Assembly (NCBI RefSeq): GCF_014207435.1 | Contig: NZ_JACHGH010000001.1 | Location: 310,001 to 374,000 of the forward strand | DNA length: 64,000 nt | Reading direction: 5' to 3' | Source: Salirhabdus euzebyi | GTDB taxonomy: Bacteria > Bacillota > Bacilli > Bacillales > Alkalibacillaceae | Shown here: piece by piece, positions 39,096 through 47,226 of the stretch | Position numbering within the stretch: the stretch's first letter is position 1 | Layout: the number at the start of each line of letters is the position of its first letter | Translations under genes and position numbers: made by a program | Notes under the pieces: generated by a model | What the model saw: the letters and a program-made list of their open reading frames with translations, nothing else | The model's database searches: none | What the model was told of the DNA's origin: nothing

Positions 39096-39873
39096 CAACT
39101 CGCATCACCTTTACTGGATCTATATATTTTTTCTTTTCTTGAACAGCAAAATAAAGACTAGCTTCTACCTCCCCAGAATTCGGTTTGAGGTTGCCTATAA
39201 TTTGATTTTTAGAAACAAATTGATATTGAAATACCTCAATATCGCTTAAATTTCCATAAATAGAGTTCGTCCCATCTTCATGCTGAATGATAATGGTTTT
39301 ACCTAAATTCTTTTTATTGCCTGCAAAAACAATGGTTCCAGCTTTCATAGCTGTTACGTTCATATTTTCAGGAGAGCTTACTTCAATTAAGACGCCTTCC
39401 CCATTTTGTTGAAAGGATTGGGATATTACGCCATTCACTGGTAATACCATACCATTTTGACTGTCAACTTTTTCTACTTCATTATTATTATTTAAAAATT
39501 CAAATGGCGTCCCTAAATTAGCGCGATACCACCCTTGTACCTTTGCGAAAGGAAATTCTTCTGTCATGACAGTTAACACAAGTTCTTTTGGCTTTTGAAA
39601 GGTTTCCCCCTCCACTCGTATCAACAAAGCCGTGGCAAAGAAAATAATGCCAGATAGCAAAGCTTTAAATAAGAAAGCCTGTACCCCTTTATTGTTTCCG
39701 TCATCGGAAGAACGATCACCAGACGCAAATGGAAAATAACCATGTTTTTCCTCTTCCTCTAAACCTTGAAAAGTAGATTTACGAGTCTTTAGCGAGGTGG
39801 AGACTTTTTCTCTTTTATTCTCTTTTCTTCTAGCAATACTTTTACGAATTTCATTAATGTTTTTGTTTCCCAA
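39082..39873 (-). CDS. spoIVFA: Stage IV sporulation protein FA
   Basis: Scaffold and inhibitor of SpoIVFB; its cleavage by SpoIVB starts sigma-K activation. 263 aa: basic cytosolic N-terminus, one membrane helix (about 68-84), then an outer region with a degenerate M23/LysM-like peptidase fold (GVISQSFQQNGEGVLIEV, NSIYGNLSDIEVFQYQFV) lacking the full zinc site. The start is TTG 39873 after GAGGAA. Overlap with spoIVFB indicates coupling and equal amounts of the two partners. Confidence 0.93.
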   Translation of the reverse strand: MGNKNINEIRKSIARRKENKREKVSTSLKTRKSTFQGLEEEEKHGYFPFASGDRSSDDGNNKGVQAFLFKALLSGIIFFATALLIRVEGETFQKPKELVLTVMTEEFPFAKVQGWYRANLGTPFEFLNNNNEVEKVDSQNGMVLPVNGVISQSFQQNGEGVLIEVSSPENMNVTAMKAGTIVFAGNKKNLGKTIIIQHEDGTNSIYGNLSDIEVFQYQFVSKNQIIGNLKPNSGEVEASLYFAVQEKKKYIDPVKVMRVDEQT

Positions 39874-39966
39874 GGTTCCTCATCCCTTAATAAAAGTGTT
39901 TGTACAAGTCTATTCAGCCCCTCTTAAAATATGTCAGTAATTATAGAAAACTCGTTTTCTTAACTA

Positions 39967-40018
39967 ACAATAAAAAAAGTCGATCATCATTATAATCATG
40001 AGATCGACTTTTTATTGT
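39967..40018 (-). terminator. Terminator after minD
   Basis: Arms 39967-39985 and 40002-40018 (17 bp with two extra A). T runs both ways; ends the mreBCD-minCD transcription unit. Confidence 0.85.
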
Positions 40019-40040
40019 ATTCCATATACATATATAGAAG

Positions 40041-40841
40041 TTAGGATTTTATACCAAAAAACTTTTTAACCTTTGACATCATACCTTTTTCATCCTCTAA
40101 AGACATAAGTGGTACGGACTCTCCTAATATTCTTCTTGCAATATTACGATAAGATATAGAGGCTTTCGTATCAGGTTGGAATGCCACAGGCTCTCCGTGA
40201 TGTGAAGCTTTTATTACTTCGTCATCATCTGCTATAATTCCCAACAAATCTACGGCCAAAACAGTAACAATATCATTGATATCTAGCATATCCCCTGTTT
40301 TAACCATATGGTTTCGGATTCGATTAACAATTAAATGCGGAGAACCTATGCTTTCCTCTTTTTCTAGCAATCCGATTATTCTGTCTGCATCTCGAACACT
40401 AGATTTTTCAGGGGTTGTAACAACAATTGCTTTATCAGCACCAGCAATCGCATTTTTGTACCCTTGCTCTATTCCTGCAGGACAATCAATTAATATGTAA
40501 TCATAATCTTGCTTCAATTCTAATATAACTTTTTTCATTCCCTCAGGCGTTACGTCGTCTTTATCACTTGTTTGTGAAGCGGGTAAAAGATGTAAACAAT
40601 CAAAACGTTTATCCTTTACAAGCGCTTGTTTTGGTTTACAACGGTTTTGTACCACATCAACTATGTCATACACGATTCGATTTTCTAATCCCATCACAAC
40701 ATCTAAATTACGGAGTCCGATGTCTGTATCAATCAAACATACTCTTTTACCTAATAAAGCAAGTGCTGTTCCAATATTTGCAGTAGTTGTTGTTTTACCT
40801 ACCCCGCCTTTTCCAGAAGTAATAACTATTGCCTCACCCAT
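40041..40841 (-). CDS. minD: Septum site-determining ATPase MinD
   Basis: ParA-type ATPase that recruits MinC to the membrane to block polar division. 266 aa. Deviant Walker A SGKGGVGKTTTT (about 8-19), switch region IDTDIGLRNLD near 38, DYILIDCPAG near 118, and a C-terminal amphipathic helix for membrane binding (MSKVKKFFG). It overlaps minC by 8 nt. Confidence 0.98.
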   Translation of the reverse strand: MGEAIVITSGKGGVGKTTTTANIGTALALLGKRVCLIDTDIGLRNLDVVMGLENRIVYDIVDVVQNRCKPKQALVKDKRFDCLHLLPASQTSDKDDVTPEGMKKVILELKQDYDYILIDCPAGIEQGYKNAIAGADKAIVVTTPEKSSVRDADRIIGLLEKEESIGSPHLIVNRIRNHMVKTGDMLDINDIVTVLAVDLLGIIADDDEVIKASHHGEPVAFQPDTKASISYRNIARRILGESVPLMSLEDEKGMMSKVKKFFGIKS

Positions 40842-41520
40842 TGCTCATTCTCCTCTCAATAGAATTCATATTAGGTCGAATGTTAGATAACCTTTGAAGG
40901 CGATCGATAATAATCTTCTCTTCTTTGTTATCTATATAAGCACATTCCATAAATAAACCTTCTGTTTCAAAATCAGGAGCTCTACTCATGAAGTCTGCTA
41001 TTCGTAACTGTGTAGGATTCATGTAAGCTGCTGCTATAACGGCTTGTCTATTCCCTTCAACACCGGCATGGGCAATTCCGGTCAGTTTCCCTAAAACGTA
41101 GATGTTTCCGGTAGCTGTAATTCTGCCTCCTGGATTGACGTCACCAATTAACAATAAATCGCCTTTTACATGAATGACCTGCCCTGAGCGTATCATTCTC
41201 GTAATAGTAGTAACATCTAAATCCTGTTGTATCTTACGTGCTTCTTTTTTTGTCATAACATCAGAAATCACATCGTTAATAATTAAGTTCTTTTTACTTC
41301 GAACTATGTTAATGATTTGATCCTTCATTTCTTGTGAAACATATCGATTACCAACATAAACATTAACTTTTATCATCGGATGTTCCTTTTCAACTAGAGA
41401 AGAGGAAAGTTTCTGTTCTAATTCTATAAGGACATGATCGAATGAACAGGATTCATCTATAATAAACGTTAATCCTTCTTTTGTGCCTTTTATTGTAACT
41501 GCTTGTTTTTTGTTGTTCAC
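40834..41520 (-). CDS. minC: Septum site-determining protein MinC
   Basis: FtsZ assembly inhibitor, partner of MinD. 228 aa: N-terminal FtsZ-binding domain (1-100) and C-terminal beta-helix domain with GDVNPGGRITATGNIYVLG (about 128-146) and the MinD-binding RIADFMSRAPD. The start GTG 41520 follows AGGTGA. Overlap with minD by 8 nt indicates coupling; the mre genes lie upstream in the same direction, as in B. subtilis. Confidence 0.96.
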   Translation of the reverse strand: MNNKKQAVTIKGTKEGLTFIIDESCSFDHVLIELEQKLSSSLVEKEHPMIKVNVYVGNRYVSQEMKDQIINIVRSKKNLIINDVISDVMTKKEARKIQQDLDVTTITRMIRSGQVIHVKGDLLLIGDVNPGGRITATGNIYVLGKLTGIAHAGVEGNRQAVIAAAYMNPTQLRIADFMSRAPDFETEGLFMECAYIDNKEEKIIIDRLQRLSNIRPNMNSIERRMSNG

Positions 41521-41577
41521 AGAGGTTCACCTCAATAATACATTTTCGATAGGTAGTATGAAAAATCCTCTTTCCAA

Positions 41578-42111
41578 TTACTTCTTCTCCGAGAGCTGTT
41601 CCTCCGACCAAATTTGTAGTCGCTTTTGAAAGATTGGATAGATGATCAAGAAGAATAGTATGTTGCCTAATAGAGTTGGAATGAGTCGATCTGATGTGTA
41701 GTCGATCCATGTTAAATCAGTTTTTCCAATCATAAAATACATTACATAAATAATATGATCTGCTAAAGCAAGTCCAAGAAAAACAAGTAATAAACCAACA
41801 ACAAAATTTGGATGTAGCATTTGTTTTAAACCATGAATAATATAGACAACTAGTCCATACGTAAACATATAAACCCCAAGTATATTTGTGTAAGTCAAAT
41901 CAATTAAGAAACCGAAAATAACAGCATAGATTACACAATAAAAAGTATGATCACGATCATAAAATACTGCTATCATAATAGTTAAAACTAACGTCCAGTG
42001 AGGTATAGGAAAGACCCCTGCGGCTATCCACTCCTTAGGGAGAAGGTCAGCGGCTGTACTTTCTAATACTAATAAAATTAATAAAAAAAGAGGAAGAAAT
42101 AATCGTTTCAT
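41578..42111 (-). CDS. mreD: Rod shape-determining protein MreD
   Basis: Small integral membrane partner of MreC in the elongation complex. 177 aa with five or six helices; moderately conserved motif FGFLIDLTYTNILGVYMF (about residues 63-80). Starts immediately at the mreC stop (TAATG), with GGAGGAGT just upstream. Typical mreBCD order. Confidence 0.94.
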   Translation of the reverse strand: MKRLFLPLFLLILLVLESTAADLLPKEWIAAGVFPIPHWTLVLTIMIAVFYDRDHTFYCVIYAVIFGFLIDLTYTNILGVYMFTYGLVVYIIHGLKQMLHPNFVVGLLLVFLGLALADHIIYVMYFMIGKTDLTWIDYTSDRLIPTLLGNILFFLIIYPIFQKRLQIWSEEQLSEKK

Positions 42112-42998
42112 TACTCCTCCCCCTCTATACCAAGATCTTCTTCAGGGGTTGGCATAACTCGGTCTACCACTAAAACATGATCAATTTCATAAAGATCTGC
42201 TGCGGGATTGACATATGCAATCTTCGTTAAACCATAGGCATCCATTTCTACTGCTTCAATTTCTCCAATTGATAGTCCTGCTGGAAATACACCACCCATA
42301 CCAGAACTAAATACTCGTTCACCTTCAACAATATCTACATCTGTAGATTTAACTGTTAACAATAATGCTTTTCTTTTATCGTCATATCCTTCAATCAAGC
42401 CGAACACTGGCTCTTTTTCCTCTTCACCTTGAATTAGAACAGAAATTCGGTTATTTAAATCAAAACCACTTAGAAGCTGAACAGTAGATGTGAATTGATA
42501 AGCCGTTTTAATTTTGCCAATCATGCCTTCTGAAGTAATAACAGCCATATTCGGTCCAACTCCGTGTTGTTTCCCTTTATTAATCGTAAGCTGTTGAAAC
42601 CATAATTCGGGACTTCGGCCATTTACAGTTGCTTGAATAGGATTGAATTTACGGATATTATCCGTTTCCTTCAGATCCAACATAGCGCGTAATTCTTGAT
42701 TGTCTTTCTCAAGGGCTTGTACCTCATAAAGTAAATCTTTATATTCAGATAACCTTGCTTTTAAAACTCTATTTTGCTCATACGTTTCTTTTAAATCATC
42801 TACATCCGTAAAAAAGTTTGTCACAATATTTATTGGAACTTGAAAAACTCCTTGTACCCAACCAATTGTGTCCTTTAAAAATTCCTCAGGTAAGGATACT
42901 TGATCTCTGTCTCTAATTGTAAAACCTATTAAAGTTACTAAAAGAATAATGCTTACTAAAATGATGATTAATATTCGTCTCCTAAAAAAGGACCACAT
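42111..42998 (-). CDS. mreC: Rod shape-determining protein MreC
   Basis: Bitopic scaffold that links MreB with the outer peptidoglycan machinery. 295 aa: N-terminal membrane helix (about 8-28), a coiled coil (about 68-110, EQNRVLKARLSEYKDLLYEV), then the beta-rich domain (GVGPNMAVITSEGMIGKI, FSSGMGGVFPAGLSIG). The start is ATG 42998, 6 nt after AGGTG; the GTG at 43007 overlaps that site. Confidence 0.96.
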   Translation of the reverse strand: MWSFFRRRILIIILVSIILLVTLIGFTIRDRDQVSLPEEFLKDTIGWVQGVFQVPINIVTNFFTDVDDLKETYEQNRVLKARLSEYKDLLYEVQALEKDNQELRAMLDLKETDNIRKFNPIQATVNGRSPELWFQQLTINKGKQHGVGPNMAVITSEGMIGKIKTAYQFTSTVQLLSGFDLNNRISVLIQGEEEKEPVFGLIEGYDDKRKALLLTVKSTDVDIVEGERVFSSGMGGVFPAGLSIGEIEAVEMDAYGLTKIAYVNPAADLYEIDHVLVVDRVMPTPEEDLGIEGEE

Positions 42999-43017
42999 GA
43001 ACCACACCTACTTCTAC

Positions 43018-44058
43018 TTATTCAATGGTTGAACGGCCCGCAACGTTAGGATTGGAACGGAAGTGATGAATATATTCCAATGCTTTACCAGTTCCGATTG
43101 CTACACAATCTAATGGATCTTCAGCAACGAAGACAGGCATCTTTGTTTCCTCACTAATTAATTGATCTAGATTTTTTAATAAAGCTCCTCCACCAGTTAA
43201 AACAATACCTTTTTCCATAATATCTGCTGCAAGTTCAGGAGGAGTTTTCTCCAACGTACTCTTCACAGCGTCTATCATCGAATAAACCGTATCTTTTAAG
43301 GCCTTTTCCACTTCTTCATTGTTAATTGTAATGGTTTTAGGAAGACCTGATACTAAATCACGACCTCTAATATCCATCTCCTCCACACCATCTATAATTT
43401 TAGCAGTACCAATTTCCATTTTCACTATTTCTGCTGTATGTTCCCCAATCATGAGGTTATATTTTTTACGAATATATTGAATGATAGCATCGTCCATTTC
43501 ATCTCCGGCAATTCTAACTGATTGGCTCGTCACAATTCCACCTAAAGAAATAACGGCTACTTCCGTTGTACCTCCACCAATATCTACAACCATGCTTCCC
43601 GTTGGTTCCCAAACAGGCAATCCAGCTCCAATAGCAGCTGCAAATGGTTCCGCAATTGGGTAGGCGTCCTTTGCCCCTGCTTGCTTTGTCGCATCCACAA
43701 CAGCTCGTTCTTCTACCATTGTAATACCAGAAGGAACACAAACCATCACATTTGGCTTCCTAGCGAAAACAGAACGCTTTTTTTGTGCTTTATTAATATA
43801 GTATTTCATCATCATTGCTGTTGTATCATAATCAGCAATAACCCCGTCCTTCATTGGTCTAATAACAGAAATATTTCCTGGAGTACGACCAATCATCATC
43901 TTAGCACTACTTCCCACAGCCTCTACTTCACCTGTTGTTAAATTTTTTGCGACAACAGAAGGTTCTCTTAAAACGACACCTTTCCCTTTCACAAAAACTA
44001 ACGTATTTGCTGTACCTAAATCTATTCCAAGGTCTTGTGAAAAACCAAATCCTGCCAT
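43018..44058 (-). CDS. mreB: Rod shape-determining protein MreB
   Basis: Bacterial actin that organises wall elongation. 346 aa. Phosphate 1 motif [11 protein letters not shown] (about 10-20), phosphate 2 [18 protein letters not shown] (about 161-178), and adenosine motif [14 protein letters not shown] near 290. AAGGAAG is 7 nt before ATG. First of mreBCD. Upstream radC and maf are in the same direction, with a 254-bp gap. Confidence 0.98.
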   Translation of the reverse strand: MAGFGFSQDLGIDLGTANTLVFVKGKGVVLREPSVVAKNLTTGEVEAVGSSAKMMIGRTPGNISVIRPMKDGVIADYDTTAMMMKYYINKAQKKRSVFARKPNVMVCVPSGITMVEERAVVDATKQAGAKDAYPIAEPFAAAIGAGLPVWEPTGSMVVDIGGGTTEVAVISLGGIVTSQSVRIAGDEMDDAIIQYIRKKYNLMIGEHTAEIVKMEIGTAKIIDGVEEMDIRGRDLVSGLPKTITINNEEVEKALKDTVYSMIDAVKSTLEKTPPELAADIMEKGIVLTGGGALLKNLDQLISEETKMPVFVAEDPLDCVAIGTGKALEYIHHFRSNPNVAGRSTIE

Positions 44059-44225
44059 TATGTATCTTCCTTTCCCTAGTCTCTTTATAATGTTTTTATT
44101 TTTTCACAAACCAAAATATACATGATAAGAAAAAGTTGTCATCTATATAAGCCGAAGCTAAATGAATAGTTTACTGTCACCTTATCTCTATATTTCATTG
44201 TATTACAAAAAAAGAAAGATAATAA

Positions 44226-44267
44226 GCGCCAATTCAGGAAATAACCTGAAAAATGGCGCCTTTTTTT
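44226..44267. terminator. Terminator-like hairpin between radC and mreB
   Basis: Outer 6 bp (GCGCCA/TGGCGC) and inner 5 bp (TCAGG/CCTGA). A T7 run follows only on the plus strand (44261-44267), although both adjacent genes are on the minus strand; on the minus strand the tail is TTATTATC. It is either a weak radC terminator or the end of a plus-strand transcript. Confidence 0.6.
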
Positions 44268-44312
44268 ACTGTCTTATCATATTATACGAGAAAATAAATG
44301 AAATAGATAGTC

Positions 44313-45002
44313 CTATAAATACCCTTTTTCCTTCATCGAAACGTATTTACGATCTCCTATAACGATATGATCTAAAAGCTCAATTCCTATCATTTTTCCA
44401 CATTCAGCAAGTCTTCTCGTTACGTGAATATCTTCTTGTGAGGGGGAAGGATCACCTGAGGGGTGATTGTGTGCACAAATAAAGGAGGCAGCTGACCTTT
44501 TGACAGCTTCGCGGAATATTTCTCGTGGATGAACGATTGACGCGTTCAAACTTCCAATAAAAACAGTTTGTTGATGCATCACTTGGTTCTTTGTATTAAG
44601 GAACAAGCATACGAAATGTTCTTGTTTAAGGTGTCTTAATTCTTCCATTAAAAAATCAGCGCCATCTTCTGGGCTTCGAATAACAAACCTTTCCGTCGGT
44701 CGAAAAGCATGGATTCTTTTACCGAGTTCAAAGGCGGCAATGAGTAAAACCGCTTTTGCATTACCAATACCCTTAATTGCCGTTAATTCTTCGACAGTAG
44801 CATCCTTCAGTAACGGTAACCCTTCAAAGTGTATAAGTAATCGTTGTGCAATCGAAGTAACGGATTCATTCTTTGATCCACTTCCTAAAACAATTGCCAA
44901 TAGCTCCTGATTGGAAAGATGATTAGCTCCTAGATGTATGAGTCTTTCTCGAGGTCTGTCATCCTTTGGAACATCTTTAATAAGAATTGATTGATTTCCC
45001 AA
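44313..45002 (-). CDS. radC: RadC/JAB-domain protein
   Basis: 229-aa protein with an N-terminal helix-hairpin-helix region (KGIGNAKAVLLIAAFELG around 71-88) and a C-terminal MPN/JAB metalloprotease-like domain, with the intact motif AHNHPSGDPSPSQED (about 178-192). Once linked to DNA repair; the actual function is unclear. The start is TTG 45002, 7 nt after AGGAGA. It lies between maf and mreB as in B. subtilis (ysxA). Confidence 0.94.
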   Translation of the reverse strand: MGNQSILIKDVPKDDRPRERLIHLGANHLSNQELLAIVLGSGSKNESVTSIAQRLLIHFEGLPLLKDATVEELTAIKGIGNAKAVLLIAAFELGKRIHAFRPTERFVIRSPEDGADFLMEELRHLKQEHFVCLFLNTKNQVMHQQTVFIGSLNASIVHPREIFREAVKRSAASFICAHNHPSGDPSPSQEDIHVTRRLAECGKMIGIELLDHIVIGDRKYVSMKEKGYL

Positions 45003-45033
45003 AAAAATTCTCCTCTCCCTGCCTTTGTTATGT

Positions 45034-45600
45034 TCATTTCGGATATATTGAATATTTTTTCAGTTCTCTTACTAGTCTCCCTATAGGTAAGCCAACAACA
45101 TTAAAATAATCCCCTATAATTCTTTTAACTAACAAAGCCCCTCGGCTCTGAATACCATAACTTCCTGCTTTATCAAAAGGATCACGAGTGGAAATGTAGT
45201 CCATTATTTCTTGCTCGTTTAGATCCCAAAATTCCACCTCTGTTTTTTCTATAAATACCGTTTTATTATTTTCGCTTCTAATCATTACCCCTGTATAAAC
45301 CTCATGTATATTCCCACTCAGTTTTGTTAACATGTCAAACGCATCATCTTTATTTTGTGGTTTTCCGAAGATACTTCCTTGAAAAGACACCACTGTGTCT
45401 GCTGTCAGTATCACTTCATTGTCATGCAAAGAAACGCTTTCCCCTTTTAACACAGCTAACTGTTTTACAGCCTCTGTTGGATTTTGCGTTGTGATAATAG
45501 ATTCGTCTACATCTTGTTTTCTTAATATAAAGGGAATATTTACTTGTTTTAATAAAGACTGTCTTCTTGGTGATGATGATGCCAATACTAATTGTCCCAT
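45034..45600 (-). CDS. maf: Maf-type nucleotide pyrophosphatase
   Basis: House-cleaning dTTP/UTP pyrophosphatase that affects septum formation when overproduced. 188 aa. LASSSPRRQSLLKQ (5-18) is the substrate-binding motif; VILTADTVVSFQG (about 63) and DKAGSYGIQSRGALLV (about 140) complete the site. AGGAGG sits upstream of ATG 45600. Promoter-like TTGCGA / TATAAG lies at 45664-45637. Confidence 0.96.
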   Translation of the reverse strand: MGQLVLASSSPRRQSLLKQVNIPFILRKQDVDESIITTQNPTEAVKQLAVLKGESVSLHDNEVILTADTVVSFQGSIFGKPQNKDDAFDMLTKLSGNIHEVYTGVMIRSENNKTVFIEKTEVEFWDLNEQEIMDYISTRDPFDKAGSYGIQSRGALLVKRIIGDYFNVVGLPIGRLVRELKKYSIYPK

Positions 45601-45636
45601 GATTTTCCTCCTGAAAAGCTTTTATGTTATATCTAT

Positions 45637-45664
45637 CTTATATAAGACTTAGATGTATTCGCAA
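45637..45664 (-). promoter_or_regulatory. Possible promoter of maf
   Basis: TTGCGA (45664-45659), 16 bp, TATAAG (45642-45637), about 37 bp ahead of the maf start codon. Confidence 0.4.
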
Positions 45665-45793
45665 ATATACAATTTTATATATTTTAGGTATATTGTGTGA
45701 CTATTTTTGAAATCTATCTAAACAAAATTAATATTTACATTAACATTATATTTATAGTTTGACAGGTCAAAGAAGGTTAGAGGAAATAAAAAA

Positions 45794-45878
45794 ATGCTAG
45801 ACCTTCCGGGAGGTGTAACCAAATACAGTTGTCGCCGTTTTGCCACGGATAAACTTGACTTACTAGCAGTTCTAGTAT
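45794..45878. other. Structured gene-free element between maf and spoIIB
   Basis: The gap 45601-45961 has no gene. At its centre, ATGCTAGA (45794-45801) can pair with TCTAGTAT (45871-45878, one G-U). The second arm can alternatively pair with TACTAG just beside it (TACTAGCAGTTCTAGTA). A CCGT/ACGG hairpin lies in between. On the minus strand the outer arm is followed by ATTTTTTT, resembling a terminator. A riboswitch-like or small-RNA gene is possible; I cannot assign a family. Confidence 0.4.
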
Positions 45879-45916
45879 GACTTCTTTGAATTCATACTTT
45901 CTTATCTTTGATCAAA

Positions 45917-45953
45917 AAAACCCTTTGTCTTTTATGTGAAGACAAAGGGTTTT
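45917..45953 (-). terminator. Terminator after spoIIB
   Basis: 15-bp stem (45917-45931 with 45939-45953), T7 tail on the minus strand, just after the stop codon. Confidence 0.87.
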
Positions 45954-45961
45954 GATAAAAT

Positions 45962-46939
45962 CTATTCGGATAGGAAGTTCTCAAAAGTATATAGAATGCT
46001 AATTAAGCTATTTTGTTTAGACCATTTGTTACTATTCGAAGTAAGCGTTTCTAAATACTGATCCATATTATTTGCCAATTCCTGACCTTCTGAAGATAAG
46101 GAAGCTGGTTTAGCATCATACCAGGCTGTTAATTTTTCTATAGCTTGAGCTTCATTTGTTGAAAAGCTAGGCACAACTTCCTTCCATGTATCCAAGCCGT
46201 TTTTCACCCAAGTTCCTTCTTCGTCAACTAAGTTTTTTTCTTTACCTAGTATTGGCCATTCCTTCACAAATGCATCCTCTGGCGTAAATCCAGCATTTTC
46301 AATATCTAATTCTAGCTGTTTGGCAGCATCTTTTGATAAACCAATACCTGCAAATAAAATGAATTCTCCATTACTTTCCCATATAAACGGATCAATACCT
46401 TTATCTAAAAACTTACCTTCCCATTCCTCAGCTTTTTCTTTGGTTGTAAATCTTCCTACTTGAACGATATATGGAGTAAATCCATCCACGGTAATAGGGA
46501 CTAAATCAACATTATCTTCACTCGGATTTCCGGTAGTTTCATCATCTTCATTAGACCCAACATTTGCAGTCCCTTCTCCACCGTTATTATTTGCTGGTTG
46601 AACTGTTTCTTCTGTCCCAACACCTGATAATAGTTTTAACATAACAAATCCCATAATAATACCAACAAAAGTTGCTGAAAGACCTGCAATCAGCAAGTGT
46701 TTTATACTAGGAATTTTGGAAAATAGTGATTTTTTATTTTTGTAAGGCCGTTGGAGGATTTTCACCTCTGGAATATCATCAAGGTTTTTATCATTTTCCT
46801 TTTCCTTGTCAGAAAAAGATTCACTTCTTCTATCTAACGCTGCTGCGACTTCTTCTCTTGCACTCTCTTTTTCTCTTTCATGATGATTATATTTTTCTCC
46901 ATTAACACGTATCGAAAGCTGCTGCTGTTTCTTGTCCAC
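45962..46939 (-). CDS. spoIIB: Stage II sporulation protein B-like, SPOR domain
   Basis: 325-aa bitopic membrane protein: charged N-terminal cytosolic part (1-80), one helix (about 85-107), a Gly/Asn/Glu-rich linker, then a SPOR domain (about 155-225, FTPYIVQVGRFTTKEKAEEW and AGIGLSKDAAKQLE) that binds denuded peptidoglycan. In B. subtilis SpoIIB aids septal wall thinning during engulfment and sits directly upstream of maf; position and SPOR domain support this name. The start GTG 46939 follows GAGGT by 7 nt. Sequence outside the SPOR domain is poorly conserved. Confidence 0.82.
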   Translation of the reverse strand: MDKKQQQLSIRVNGEKYNHHEREKESAREEVAAALDRRSESFSDKEKENDKNLDDIPEVKILQRPYKNKKSLFSKIPSIKHLLIAGLSATFVGIIMGFVMLKLLSGVGTEETVQPANNNGGEGTANVGSNEDDETTGNPSEDNVDLVPITVDGFTPYIVQVGRFTTKEKAEEWEGKFLDKGIDPFIWESNGEFILFAGIGLSKDAAKQLELDIENAGFTPEDAFVKEWPILGKEKNLVDEEGTWVKNGLDTWKEVVPSFSTNEAQAIEKLTAWYDAKPASLSSEGQELANNMDQYLETLTSNSNKWSKQNSLISILYTFENFLSE

Positions 46940-47131
46940 TTTTTCTACCTCACTTTAGCTGCTTTTAATATGACGATATCACGTATAAGAGAAAAAAGTA
47001 GGCGAGTTTTGTCAACAGATACCCTTTATTCTTCTCAAACTTTCGTGGTGTTTCGTCTTAACAAGTAAAGAAAGGAGCTTTATTTCGTTAAAATAGTATT
47101 TTATTGTCGTAATAAACCTTTTTTCAAATGA

Positions 47132-47181
47132 GAAAAACTTGGCTTGTCGCCAAGTCCTTATGGAGAAAGCCTTCGTTTTTC
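47132..47181 (-). repeat. Dispersed hairpin repeat, copy A (terminator-like)
   Basis: Plus-strand form AAAAACTTGGCTTGTCGCC ... GGAGAAAGCCTTCGTTTTT. On the minus strand, CTTGGC-GACA-AGCCAAG is followed by TTTTT, an intrinsic terminator. Closely similar to copy B at 54796-54843; a partial copy is at 62578-62600. Confidence 0.75.
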
Positions 47182-47200
47182 TTATACTAAAGTACAAAAA

Positions 47201-47226
47201 AAGAGAATGGAAAATTCCAATTCTCT
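47201..47226 (-). terminator. Terminator after the GGDEF gene
   Basis: AAGAGAAT (47201-47208) pairs with ATTCTCTT (47219-47226) with further GGAA/TTCC pairing; T7 follows on the minus strand. It overlaps the stop codon. Confidence 0.78.

Noticed and set aside
44162-44362. 66-codon plus-strand frame between mreB and radC
   Set aside because: Runs through a hairpin and into radC antisense, no Shine-Dalgarno, no family.
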